The notes under the pieces: generated by a model
What the model saw: the letters and a program-made list of their open reading frames with translations, nothing else
What the model was told of the DNA's origin: nothing
Databases searched by the model: none
Made by a program: the position numbers and the translations under genes
In this document: positions 33,882-44,485 of the stretch, one piece after another
How the letters are laid out: every line of letters begins with the position of its first letter
How positions within the stretch are numbered: the first letter of the stretch is position 1
Assembly (NCBI RefSeq): GCF_013368755.1
Contig: NC_049562.1
Location: 2,542,001 to 2,606,000, forward strand
Direction: 5' to 3'
Origin: Talaromyces rugulosus
Taxonomy: Eukaryota > Ascomycota > Eurotiomycetes > Eurotiales > Trichocomaceae
DNA: 64,000 nucleotides

Positions 33882-34649
33882 ATGGCCTGGTACAAGGGGC
33901 TGATGCTAATTGCAATGGCATCTATGGCCATATTGTCGGCTGCATCACCACAAAACAAGACGGATGCCATAGTGATCTATGGACCAGATGAGCTCAACAG
34001 TCAAGTTTCCTGCGAGTTCCTCGACTGCCTTGAAAATGCTGGAAAAGACTACAATCTCTACGTTGACGACGGGGATTTAGTGGTGATTCCCGCAGAACGT
34101 CGAGAGGTTGACTTTGACGGTGAAGATGAAGCTCTTTTCAAGTGTATCCAGAAAGTGAATCACTTAATGCAAATAGTCGCCGAGGACACCATAAACGGTC
34201 AGGACGAGCATAAGTATGCTACGCACCGACAGTTAGCCACGCATGAGTGGTTGACTGAGAACGGTGCGCTGGGAAGGAAGCCAGTTGGAACGCGGCCTCG
34301 AACGGTCAAATCTCACAATCAGACCGAAGCCAGTATCACTAAGAGAGATGAACTTCTTTATTGGACCTTCTTATCTGATTATAAGAGATGCGAAAGCCTC
34401 ACCGACCAATATAAAGAGCCCGAAGGCTGCCACAGTTACATGCAAGCATGGGAAAGTGCCCAGTTCGAGAATCCAAGTATGAGTTCGCTCTTAGTGGTAA
34501 AAGTCTGGCCTCATCATAACTGTGGAAGGAGCCACGGGGGGAATAAAGATGCTCGACAGCTCACAATTAATCCTGGCAGTACCTGCTCTTGTATGACGCG
34601 GAGAACATATTCCTTCAAGGGCAAATTCCGTAAGTGCAGTTGGTGCTGA
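33882..34649 (+). CDS. Secreted cysteine-rich protein, unknown family (255 aa)
   Basis: Single exon of 255 residues. A signal peptide occupies about residues 1-22 (GLMLIAMASMAILSAAS). The mature protein has ten cysteines, several late in the chain (CHSY, NCGR, TCSC, KCSWC at the end). A Lys-Arg pair in EASITKRDE at about residue 170 is a possible processing site that would release a C-terminal domain of about 85 residues carrying seven of the ten cysteines. Two potential N-glycosylation sites (NKT, NQT). No family recognised. Third secreted cysteine-rich gene in 3.2 kb. Confidence 0.72.
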   Translation: MAWYKGLMLIAMASMAILSAASPQNKTDAIVIYGPDELNSQVSCEFLDCLENAGKDYNLYVDDGDLVVIPAERREVDFDGEDEALFKCIQKVNHLMQIVAEDTINGQDEHKYATHRQLATHEWLTENGALGRKPVGTRPRTVKSHNQTEASITKRDELLYWTFLSDYKRCESLTDQYKEPEGCHSYMQAWESAQFENPSMSSLLVVKVWPHHNCGRSHGGNKDARQLTINPGSTCSCMTRRTYSFKGKFRKCSWC

Positions 34650-35396
34650 GTAAGGTGTGACGGTGTGTTTCTTCTACAGCTTAGTTAAACTGCCGAAGTA
34701 TGGAGGTTCTTATGACTATTGGATGTCGTCAAGACCTAGTTATCTTGTTTGTTGGTCTTGTTTTAGTTGGCTTGGAATGCTGTCGACGTGTTTATTGGAT
34801 TTTGGTTTCGTGATTTTGCCAGAATAAAAACATTGAATTTTACCTGTCGGCCTCAATTTAGGATCACGGTTGTAGTAGCGTTGAAAAGGGGCGCACACCA
34901 CTAAGCACACATAAGGCGATATCCGGAGACTTCCAAAAGAGGAAATCCAGTACCATTTTAGGAAACAACTTATATACACAAAAACCACGCCCACATAGAA
35001 TGAATCTTTTCTCAACTGGACCTGGTTAGATTATTATCTTTCTCTTCTTTTTGTAAGATTAGGAAATTTCGCGTTAGGACCTAATACCGTGCACCCATAT
35101 CAAAGTTCCGACATATAGTATCCTAAACGCTCTCCAAATCCTAGTAGACCACAACACCGATTCAGCTTTGGACTTTGGTAAAGGACTAACGATCTTTTTG
35201 GCGATCACTACCCCTCTTCCACTAAAAATTTATTGATTATTTTTCTAAAAATAGCATTGTCTACGTATGGCACTAAATCTTAAGAAATCCCAGACGTAAC
35301 ATTTGTCAGCAATGCTTCCGCGGAACACGCCTCTTCTCAGATGTACTTTCCCGCCCTTGTCTACATTTCATCTTCCAAGAATCTAGGCACATCAAG
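34650..35396. other. Upstream region of the Zn2Cys6 regulator
   Basis: No gene seen. It ends in the regulator promoter with the palindrome at 35316-35325. Confidence 0.5.
35316..35325. promoter_or_regulatory. Palindromic site TTCCGCGGAA upstream of the regulator
   Basis: A perfect 10-bp palindrome 72 bases before the regulator ATG, built of an everted CCG-CGG pair such as Zn2Cys6 dimers bind. The inner TCCGCGGA recurs twice before the dehydrogenase gene. Confidence 0.5.
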
Positions 35397-37205
35397 ATGG
35401 CACAGCCTGGACGTATAAGGAAAGTCCGTATTTTTAATTCGAATATTCCGACTGTCAGCGGCTGACATGATGTAACGTTAGGCGTGTGATCTTTGCTACC
35501 GCAAAAAGATCAAATGCGATGCACAGAGACCTCGCTGCACTCACTGTGTAGGTTACGACTCGGCATGCACTTTCGAGACTGCTAGCCGGAAATCGCGGGG
35601 TAAGAAGCAGGGGCCCAATAATGAAGGCTTTGAAGCCCTACAATCTCGGATGAAACAGCTTGAGGAGAATCTCAGCCAAGCTCTACAGGAAATCGACGAG
35701 CTCAAAGGACACGCACCGCAAGGGGCAACGGCGAGTTCTCTCGACAGACAAGTCCTAGTTTCCAATCTCCAGGAGGAGGGGGACGTTGATTTCCTGAACC
35801 AGGCACTCTACGACGGATCACTGGACTTGCCGCCGCTGCAGGAGACTTTGCCCGCTGTAGAGAAATACCTGGCGACGGTCAATACCATTCTCCCACTTTT
35901 TCACCCTGACAGACTGCTGCATTCGCTCAAAAGCTGGTACGACACACCTCTTATGCAGAGAGACTGCGTTACATGGGCAGCGATAAACGTGGTTCTCGCT
36001 CTAGCCCATCGCCAAGTTCCCCCCGACCAAGCGATGCTGCCGAACAAAAACACGGCCCACTACCTGTATAAGGCGCAGTCGGTACTGACAGAGGTTATAA
36101 TGGGCAAAACAAATCTTGTCAACGTCCAGCTTCTCCTTGGAATGGTTATGCTGTTTCAAGGAACTCGGAATTTGAAACCGGCGACCATGTTGATCGCTGT
36201 TGCTCTACGCCTTGCACATGAACTGGGGCTGCACACTCGTATGAGGTCCGAAAGTCTCGATAAGTCAACTGCTTTGGAGCGAGATCGTGTCTTCTGGATG
36301 GCATACCTTCTCGATAGGGACATAAGCATGCGGACCGGGCAACCCCCTGTACAGCTAGAGACCGATATCGACCTCGAATTGCCTTCAGACGAGCCTGAAG
36401 ATGGCGCTGGACTTGTCTTCACCGCTGACAGCAGTTCTTGCTTTAATTTTTTCCGTGCTCGGGTGCAACTCGCTCGCATTCAGGGGATGGTTTACGAGCT
36501 TATGCTTTCTATGCCCGCCAAAAAATTGGACTCGTACCAGCGAGGTGAAAATATGGCACGGCTTCACTATGTGTTGGACGACTGGGCTTCTCAAATACCG
36601 CCACAGTTTCGAGTTAACGCTCTACTCGGAACTTGTGAGCCGAGCTCGTTCAGGAACTTGGGTATCCTCTACGCCACCCATCTCTCATGCCGGACTCAAG
36701 TCTGTCGGGCTCATATAATGGAAACTCAGTGGTTAGAGAGTCTACAAGACTTTGGGAAAAAACCCATGCAGCAACGTATTATTGAGCCAGTACTGCTACC
36801 ACAAGGATGGCAGAGATTTGTAAACGAGTCTCGCGAATATATGAGACTTTTCATGGGGATAGAACGAAAAGACCCCGCATTTGTTTGGTAAGTGAAACTG
36901 GTTTTGTTTTTAAATCTCATATGTTAGGATGACAGCCAATGAGGTAATCTTTTTCTTCTTCTTTCAGGATGACTGCGTGCACATATCTCTCCGGATCAAT
37001 ATGTTTAATAACGAATAACATGCTTCACCCACGCCACGATAGCCTGGAGCAAGACCAGTACTTGTCAGATCTTGCATTGCTGTTTTTGGAAGATATGATA
37101 CAACAAGAACCTTGGGAGCCACTGCAAAAAACACGCAAAGCATACAAAGAGATGCAGCAGTACGCTTATAACATTTGTTTTCAGAATGCTTTGCTTCAGT
37201 ACTGA
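35397..37205 (+). CDS. Zn(II)2Cys6 transcription factor with fungal-specific TF domain
   Basis: Exons 35397-35423, 35482-36887, 36968-37205; 556 residues. The binuclear zinc cluster is complete: C11-X2-C14-X6-C21-X6-C28-X2-C31-X6-C38, with KKIKCD between. A coiled-coil dimerisation helix (RMKQLEENLSQALQEIDEL) follows. The middle-homology domain contains ETLPAVEKYLATVNTILPLF, ALRLAHELGLHTR and RDRVFWMAYLLDRDISMRTG. The first intron splits just before the zinc cluster, a common position. Adjacent to and co-directional with the dehydrogenase; both carry TCCGCGGA sites, so self-regulation and control of the dehydrogenase are plausible (inference). Confidence 0.93.
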
Positions 37206-37428
37206 ATTATCCTTGAACTGAAAGGGTGCGAGCATGAGATGAAACAGGTGATGTGGCTTACTCAAAGCCCCAGATGACCTCCCTGATTAAACCTAGTCCA
37301 GTAGGGCGATAGATGTAACGATTGAAGAAAGAAAGGAAATATACAATCAAGTTTTTGGATTCCTCAAGATTTTTATTATATTCTTAGAAGGGAGGATCCA
37401 CTCGATGACTGAGATTTCTCCTGTATGA

Positions 37429-37440
37429 GCTCCGCGGAGC
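37429..37440. promoter_or_regulatory. Perfect 12-bp palindrome GCTCCGCGGAGC
   Basis: Everted CCG/CGG palindrome about 220 bases before the dehydrogenase start, sharing TCCGCGGA with the regulator promoter. Confidence 0.5.
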
Positions 37441-37483
37441 CGAGTGAACCAGCAAGCTTCAATCTCCAGATGGCCGGCTCGCT

Positions 37484-37491
37484 TCCGCGGA
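37484..37491. promoter_or_regulatory. Second TCCGCGGA site before the dehydrogenase
   Basis: Second copy, 45 bases downstream of the first and 171 bases before the ATG. Confidence 0.5.
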
Positions 37492-37661
37492 GGTTTAGGA
37501 CATAAAACAACATTCAAGGAATTATTAATCTATCCCTTCTACTACATGTACTCTCCCTCTTTCCCCCTCCATTTTCCTTCACGAAAAGTATAAAATGACT
37601 TGGACTCGCTCACCCAGAAGAAATGCAAACCACCCAAGAAATCGGTCCATATACCCCCATC

Positions 37662-38607
37662 ATGGCCTCACCTCCCCTACCCAGTTTTGTCTCCTTCACC
37701 AAGTCATGGCACAGCGAACCTTGTCCGTTCATTTCCCCGACAAGACCAGAACTTTCAGCAGCTGGGAAAAACGTTGTTGTCACAGGAGGAGGCACGGGAA
37801 TTGGCAAAGCTACTGCCATTGCGTTTGCCCAAGCCGGTGCCAAATCCGTTGCAATTGTTGGTCGAAGACTCGACCGCCTCGAAACTGCTGCAAAAGAAAT
37901 CAAGCAGGCAGCAGCAACAACAGTACAAGTCCTCTTAGAAACCGGCGACGTGACCCAACTCTCATCCATCGAGTCCGCCCTGACCAAAATCGTGAAAAAG
38001 GTCGGCAAGATAGACATATTCGTTTCCAATGCCGGAGTCCTGCCAGAAGAAGCCCCCGTGTTTGGCTACAGCGAGACAGAACTACGAAAAAGCCTCGAGG
38101 TTAACGTAATAGGCACATTCAACTCCCTGCAAGCGTTCCTCCCTTTAGCAGCGTCCTCTGGCGCAAAACTGTTCAACATGAGTTCTGGTATTGGACACTG
38201 GGCTCCCTTACCCGAGGTGCCTGGGGTTTTTGGATATGCAGCTGCAAAAGCAGCAGCGTTGAAGATTGTAGACTACTTTGCGTCTGAGAATCCGGATATT
38301 CATGTTGTTAATATCATGCCTGGCATTATAGCCACGGAAATCAACCCTAAGATCACCGTTGGGCCGGATACAGGTATTTTGCTTCTTACTCTACTTTCAC
38401 TGCGTGCCATAAAAAACATAATCTAACGCTTATGTACTAGTGGAATTACCGGCTCATTTTCTCGTGTGGCTTGCATCAGAAGAAGCGAAGTTTCTCAAGG
38501 GCAAGTTTGTCTGGGCAAACTGGGATGCCCAAGAGCTCATGGCTCGGGCAGACGAGATTCAAGGATCAATGCTTTTGAGGGTGTCCTTGAACGGTGTTGA
38601 CATGTAA
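37662..38607 (+). CDS. Short-chain dehydrogenase/reductase
   Basis: Exons 37662-38373 and 38441-38607; 292 residues. The Rossmann cofactor motif TGGGTGIG is at 41-48, with VGRRLDRL after the second strand, the N-A-G motif in VSNAGVLPEE, and the catalytic Ser in NMSSGIGHW with Y-A-A-A-K. NADP versus NAD preference is open, though the Arg pair after strand 2 favours NADP (family knowledge). Substrate unknown. The start at MASPPLPSF is chosen for its A at -3 and G at +4 and for the usual family N-terminus; an in-frame ATG lies 39 bases upstream. Confidence 0.9.
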
Positions 38608-38985
38608 GGAAAACTTGCAACCGACTAGTTGAAGGAGTGTTATAATATCCCGCAATATCAAAAAGATCTCCCTGCTATGTTTGTTATATAGATAGTATTA
38701 TTCATTTGATTACGCCTACTATCCGAGGTAATTCATAGCTATAGAACAAGACTACACGAGCAGTCACTAGAAAGGTAATTATTGTGTACCGCCCAATGTT
38801 AGGCGCATCTTACATATAAACAGACATGCAGAGCGAAATTAAAACCCATTCATAATTCCGTAATACTCCAGAAGATGTGCAATATCTATAAGGGAAGAGA
38901 AAAGGTCGAAGGAATAAAAAAAATATTGAAGGAATAATGCATGGAAAAAGAAAGGAAGGAGAACATCGGCCTATAGCGAAAATCA
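38608..38985. other. Convergent intergenic region
   Basis: 378 bases between convergent 3' ends; AT-rich, nothing else seen. Confidence 0.5.
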
Positions 38986-40209
38986 TCAATACCTTGTCCG
39001 ACCCTTGAGAGCGTCTAGACGTCGGCAACTCTTCAGCTCCATCGCCCTGGCTTCCTTCATCTTCTCCACGTCCGGGAAGAACCAACCCTGTGCCTCTTGG
39101 ATTTTCCGTTCGCGGTCATTAACCTCATCTTCACACTCGTATCGCAGCTTGTTGACGAATTCTAGTTCGACACGCGAGTCTAATTGGTTCAATTTTCGTG
39201 TGCTGAAATCATCGACATCTTGCGGATTCACGTAGTAATCAAGTTTTAGTTTCGGCGTCATGCGGTGCATGGTGTGAGGCGAGACCGGCCCGTCAAAACG
39301 AAAGGTAGGTCCTGGAGTCGTTGACGAGCCTCCGGAGAAAAGGGATGACAGGAGGGGGAGCACAAATAGAAGGATGAGAGGTAGTAGCTGGGTAAGTGAG
39401 GCCCAGCCGGACGCTGGGGGTTGTTCGGTTTGGCCGTTGGCTTCGCGTGGTCTTCTACGAGGGCGTTGCCCGCCGAACTGGTGAACTCGAAATCCGGGAC
39501 CGCCACCCATATTGAAAACAAATTGAGGGCCTCCTGTGGGTTCTCAATTAGTGGCCGAATAAGGAAAGTAGACTTTGTAAGCGATCATTCTTACCAAAAG
39601 GACTAAACCCACCACCGCCCATCTGGGTAAAGCCTCCTCCGAAGAAACGATTAAAAAGCTCTTCAGGCGATATTTCCTCATCAAACATAGGCCCTCCTGC
39701 CGGCTGCCCCCGAGGGAATCCTCCACCGCCGAATCCGCTAAATGGCGAGCCTCCACCGGATGGCCCAGCTCCAGACGCGGGAAACCTACTGTCGGGGTCT
39801 CCGCCGAATTTATCATATCTCGACTTTTTGTCCGAGTCGGACAAAATCTGAAAGGCGCGAGAGACCACTGCACAATTAAACCGTCAGCTTACTGCTATCT
39901 TCTGTCACATGCGCAGTGTAAGAAAAAAAACCAACTTTTGAATGCCTCATCGGCGCCATCATAACCGTTTTTATCCGGGTGCGTTAACAAACTCAGTTTC
40001 CGGTATGCCTTTTTGATCTCGCCATCGGTGGCAGACTTTTCCAGCGCCAGAATCTCGTAAAAGGCAGTCGGCGCGCATTTTCGCACTCGCAACACTGCAG
40101 CTTTCTGGTCGGGGGTGTATTTCCGATCCTGGCTTCCTTGATTGTGTTCGCGCGACCTCGCCGCGCCACCAGAGCCTCGATCGGCCCCAGATGCGGTGGC
40201 AGACGGCAT
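38986..40209 (-). CDS. ER-membrane DnaJ (Hsp40) co-chaperone, Hlj1/DNAJB12 type
   Basis: Stimulates Hsp70 at the ER membrane, typically for ERAD. Minus-strand exons 40209-39936, 39867-39595, 39533-38986; 364 residues. The J domain is at about 45-115 ([27 protein letters not shown] with [11 protein letters not shown]). A Gly/Phe-rich linker ([14 protein letters not shown]) follows, then a hydrophobic segment [19 protein letters not shown] that would anchor the protein, and a C-terminal domain like that of DNAJB12/14 proteins (DUF1977 type). The J domain is split by the first intron at DEAFK/MVSRAF. Divergent from the AIM19-like gene. Confidence 0.92.
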
Positions 40210-40695
40210 ACTATTCGTTTTGCTGAAGCGTTTTGAACCGGGTTGGTACGTGATATGCGCGTCTAGGGACTTGGGTTTGCTTGTTGTTCCTGGCAGGCGG
40301 CGGGGAGCAAAGGGCGGCTGGGGGTTGTCGCTGGCAGAGCGACGAACCGGGGGAAACTATATAGCGCTGGGAAGGGCCACAATAACGAAACACGTAATTC
40401 GCAAGAGCAGATGAAAAAGCGGTATTGATCGCGGGTTGCGATGATGGTCCTGGTCTAGATGGGGGGAGAGAGGGAAGAGGAATTAAACGTGGTCTCGGAC
40501 TAAGGCAGCCTCGATTAGTCTCGTCTTCCCGACTGGTCGAAGCTTCCGCGCGCGCGAACTCAACCTACAACAGCATTCATCGATCATTGAATCATTGAAT
40601 TGCATTGACAAGTTTTTTCTGGAATATTTTTCTTATATTCACGTTGAAGACGAACTTTTCTTAGCCACAAAAACGGCGAATAATTGCGCATCACA
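40210..40695. promoter_or_regulatory. Shared divergent promoter, DnaJ / AIM19-like
   Basis: 486 bases between divergent ATGs; GC-rich on the DnaJ side, AT-rich near 40600-40670. No sharp TATA box. Confidence 0.5.
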
Positions 40696-41199
40696 ATGGC
40701 AGGCACTGATACAACAGAGGAGACTAAAAAGTCCCTCTACCAGGTAGTGCGAAAATGGGGAGGTAAGACTGAACCCAGCCTTTATAGGGCGCATTGTTTT
40801 TTACCTCGTTTAATCTATTTATTTATTTGTTTCCCTCTCAACTATTTCCTGTAAAGTCTAACTAGGTCGACAGAGAACCCATTGCCGCCGACACTCCTTG
40901 CAACGCTCATTTCCGCGCAGCACATGCGACCCTTTCAACTCCTCCCCATGACATTCGTCCCCGTTTTGCTGTTCACATCGTATACAAACCTGAACGGATT
41001 CGAGAGAGATAGCGCGGGCATCGGCGCCGCCTGGTCCGGGCTGTACCTCCTCCTGGCGAGTCGACGCAAGCAGGTCTTTATGAAGAAGTGGGGGGCTCGT
41101 GGTATTGTTCGAGGCGGTACAATGGGGCTGTGTTTTGTGAATATGGTTGCTGGGGGTCTGACATATGCGTTGGGAAAGAATGAGGAGGACGAAGAGTGA
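40696..41199 (+). CDS. AIM19-like small membrane protein
   Basis: Exons 40696-40762 and 40874-41199; 130 residues. The acceptor at 40871-40873 (GACAG) rather than the nearer TAG at 40863-40865 keeps the frame: KWGG joins ENPLPPTLLATLISAQHMRP. The chain has three or four short hydrophobic helices (LLPMTFVPVLLFTSY, AAWSGLYLLLA, GLCFVNMVAGGLTYALG) and an acidic tail NEEDEE. This pattern matches my memory of the fungal Aim19 family, linked to mitochondrial inheritance in yeast. Family call moderate, gene call strong. Confidence 0.72.
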
Positions 41200-41323
41200 A
41201 GACGGACATTTCAGCTGTATGAATAGGTGTGGTCTTATTGGCGTTTTGAGGGGATGGATACATGTGTTTAAAAAAGGTTGAGAATGCTACGATTTGCCTG
41301 TTTGTTTCAAGTGGTTTTGTTGG

Positions 41324-42169
41324 TCACTCTTGATACAGATTCTGTTCGACTACATAAGAAGCCACGCTTTCTGGCACGAGAGTTGTGAGAAGTTGGTCCT
41401 TGGTTTGAGCGGCCTGCCTCGCCCTAGTCGAACTAATTGGCAGCTCGCCAGCTTTTCTGCCCTGGACAAGCTGGATGCGATCTGCCCACTCGCGCTTTGC
41501 TCCGTCACCTTCTCGGCCACCCTGGGCAAGCTGCCGCAGGTAGTCCTCTTGTTCCTCGCGATTGCCCCATTCATCATCCGGACGCATTGTCACCCTGAGC
41601 CGGTGGCGCGACAGAAATGGCTCGAGCGGCTGCAAGGTGTGCGTCGGCGGGTAGTATTTGGGATTGAAAATGCGAATCAGTGTGTCGTAGCCTGTCAGGT
41701 GGACTTGCTCGGTGTCTCTGGCGTAGAGCCCGGATTCCTCGATTGCGGCTGCTTTGTCGACAAAGTAGGGCTTTTTGGTCACGCCAATGTCAATGTCGGG
41801 GAGTTCGGACTGCCGCGACTGCAGGTGAGTGCGCAAGTCTTGGGCAAACATGGTCATCATCACCAGCCGGTCTTCAAACCAGGCTGGTTTGGACGGCTTG
41901 TCGGCATTCTGCGTGGCCAGGAGCAGCAGCAGCCTCGACGGCCGACGGGACTCTTCAAGAGCAGAGGTTGCAATGCTCAAATGGGCGGCAGTTGGGGGGT
42001 TGAAGGAGGAGTCCAGCACGAAGAGGGAGTGAGAAGGAGCAGCATTTCGCTGTTGTCCAGTCTGTGGCGGCACTGTATCGAGGATATCGAACGTCTGGGC
42101 AGAGGCCACAAAGTTTTTCAACACAGAGGCATAACGGAGGCGCAGCTGCTGGACCGAGTTAGCCGCCAT
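41324..42169 (-). CDS. Nicotinamide mononucleotide adenylyltransferase-like (Pof1/NMNAT type)
   Basis: Transfers AMP from ATP to NMN or a related nucleotide. Single exon, 281 residues from the ATG at 42169. The nucleotidyltransferase motif is FVLDSSFNPPTAAHL, with the phosphate-binding T..H at the end of strand 1, and the C-terminal ISSTRARQA is the ISSTxxR motif. Middle motifs: FEDRLVMM and LTGYDTLIRIF. The divergence from the core NMNATs resembles the Pof1 subgroup. An in-frame upstream ATG at 42301 would add 44 basic residues and is a weaker choice. Confidence 0.88.
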   Translation of the reverse strand: MAANSVQQLRLRYASVLKNFVASAQTFDILDTVPPQTGQQRNAAPSHSLFVLDSSFNPPTAAHLSIATSALEESRRPSRLLLLLATQNADKPSKPAWFEDRLVMMTMFAQDLRTHLQSRQSELPDIDIGVTKKPYFVDKAAAIEESGLYARDTEQVHLTGYDTLIRIFNPKYYPPTHTLQPLEPFLSRHRLRVTMRPDDEWGNREEQEDYLRQLAQGGREGDGAKREWADRIQLVQGRKAGELPISSTRARQAAQTKDQLLTTLVPESVASYVVEQNLYQE

Positions 42170-43475
42170 TGATAAGTCAAGGCCAAAGCACGGCGTCGAT
42201 ATCTGATATAAAACATGTCGAGAGACGATCACGGCAGGCCCCGCGGAATGACGTCGTGGGCCGTACCGCCGGATTCGGCAGGCGGTCAGTCGCTTTAGCA
42301 CAGGGGTATTATCTACTATTGAATTATTTTATCATTATTTATCATGTTGATCATATTGTCTAGATGGTCGATTGAATGGACGCAATGGTATCAGCCCATA
42401 GCTAATCTCTAGATATTAAATTGGGTTTGGCCATCCATGGGTGGCGGCACGTCAAAGCCTCATGCCGAGACCAAACTGGAGCACATCAATATCAATTGAG
42501 TCTGTAGTTGTCCCCTTCTAATATAATAAGCGGCCCGGTAAGCGAGGTGGTGCAAGCCCCCATCAGACTGATAGTAGTGTATATACGCCATCAAATGTCC
42601 ACCAGGCACAGCAGTCTATATGAAACGCGACTATCGGCTCTAATTGGAGGTTTGGAGGGAGCCGGCAGGCCGTTTGGTGACAGGTGGGCCTCAGGCACCA
42701 AGTGGGGCGTTGGTTGTTTCGTTTGAAACAATTTACTATGTGCTATGTACTATGTACTATGTAGTACTCTGTGCAGAGTTTGCTACGCTGTGCATGTACT
42801 CTGTGTCTGTACTTTTAATATTCCGTGTATTGTTGTAGGGAGTAAATGCAGCTGACTGAAGTATTTTAACAACACACAACGCCGTCTTCCACTAGAAGCA
42901 AGGCACAGAGTCAGAGGATGGCACGCCGTTTGATGCAATCAGCCATCCGAGAGACGCAAGAGCAAATCAGCCGTCTAGGCCATGCTCGGACCGGGCTGCT
43001 CTTGGGCAAAATTACACCATCACACCGCATAGAGTATACTAATCTGTTTAATTGAAGGAGTCCGGCTGGATGGTGCGGCTTTCCGGCGCGTCTGGACTGG
43101 CCGCCATACGCCAGCGCTAAGCCTGCCCTGGACTAGCTCCACGCTAACTCGATAGAGCGTTTCAAGCCCCGATCCAGCAGCCCCACTTGCCCAATCTACT
43201 TGTTGGCGGTTGCCCTCGCGTCTTTTCTTCTTCTTTTCTCCCCTTCTCGCTCTTCCTTCTCTTATTTACCCCATCGCTGGTCTGCTTCACCTCCCTCTCT
43301 CTGGTCAGAGACAATTCCGTTCTTTTCAACCACCAGCTCATTCATTCATTTAAGAGCCGTGGCTGCGAATTGACTTCGCCTGCATTCATTGTTTCACCTC
43401 GTTGACGAGTCTAGATCTTCTGTCCTTCTTTCTTTCACTTTCTTCACTCCTTTACAGACACACAAAGAAAACACA
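42170..43475. other. Intergenic region with short repeats
   Basis: 1.3 kb without a supported gene. Near 42735-42770 CTATGTA is repeated several times, followed by ACTCTGTGCAGAGT. The last 300 bases are CT-rich, as expected for the promoter and 5' UTR of a highly expressed secreted-protein gene. Confidence 0.5.
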
Positions 43476-44485
43476 ATGTTCTTCTCCAAATTCTCCATTG
43501 CCGCCCTTACTGCCTTGGTTGCGCTTGGCGAGTCCCAGAACAACTTGGGCGTGTTCCCCAAGCGTCCCTTGGGCACCGGCGTGGATAAGCCTCGCCCAAC
43601 AAATACCATCTTCTCTTCCATTACCCTGGCTCCAGTCCCTCTCAGCACCGGAGCTACTGGTCCACCAAGTCTTTACACCACCGTCACCGAGACTGGCGAC
43701 GTGACGCTCACTTATACCCTGGGTTCTGGCACATCCACCTCCGTGGTGACCACCACCATCCACCGGACTGCTACCGAGACCAGCTTTGTGACAATTGTAA
43801 GTATGGGCAGAACCTGGAGAAGCTTGATACTAATTGGTCGAATAGACTCCCGGCGGTAACGCTCCTGGTGCTGACGACTCCACCACAACCACGACTCTTT
43901 TTAGCACCTCTACTCAGACTGTCACTGTCCTGCCAGCTGCTACCTCTACGAGCCAATCTCATCCTGGCTCGGGCTCTAACCCTGGCTCGGATTCTAACCC
44001 TGGAAGTGGGTCAAACTCTGGTTCTGGAGGTGACAGCTGCAGTGGCCAGGCCACTGTTACCGTCACCGAGAAAGAGAAAGAGACTGTTACAGTGGTAAGT
44101 CTATTTTCCAATTACCCCTTGTACTGTGGTTAATTATTATTTGTAGACTGCCTTCCCAGATTTCACTTCTCTGGCGCCCAACTACGTAGTCGCCACTTCT
44201 AGTCTGCCGGGTGAGAACGGTGAATCAACTACGATCACCGTTACCAACCAAGCCTCCCAGACTGGATCTCCCGGTCCCGAGAATGGCGAGTCAACTGTCA
44301 CCGTCTCAACTAAAGCCACCCAGACCGCACCTTACAAACTCCCGCCCTCGCCAAGCAACTCTGACCAGAGCCAGCCCACAACTGCCCCTTATCCCATTCC
44401 TCAGCCCACTCATTTGACCTCGTCTGGATTTTTGACCAGCAAGAAGCCTCTGCCCACCGGCTATAAAGCCCCCTTCCACTTTTAG
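43476..44485 (+). CDS. Secreted Ser/Thr-rich cell-wall protein
   Basis: Exons 43476-43796, 43846-44094, 44147-44485; 302 residues. A signal peptide (MFFSKFSIAALTALVALGES) is followed by a mature chain dominated by Thr, Ser and Pro. A repeated Gly/Ser linker (NPGSDSNPGSGSNSGSGG) and recurring TVTVTEKE, TTITVTNQ and STVTVSTK blocks give a modular, beta-rich repeat flavour. One of the few cysteines is GGDSCSG. No C-terminal GPI hydrophobic tail is evident. Likely a heavily O-mannosylated wall or matrix protein; no enzyme domain seen. Confidence 0.82.

Larger units (their letters stand above)
37206..37661. promoter_or_regulatory. Dehydrogenase promoter region
   Basis: Contains GCTCCGCGGAGC (37429-37440) and CTTCCGCGGAGG (37482-37493), a CT-rich tract (37530-37580) and TATAAAA at about 37589-37595, 67 bases before the chosen ATG. 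Confidence 0.6.

Noticed and set aside
35041..35396. Further CCG/CGG sites before the regulator
   Set aside because: Only one TCCGCGGA copy is present; isolated CGG triplets were not counted as sites.
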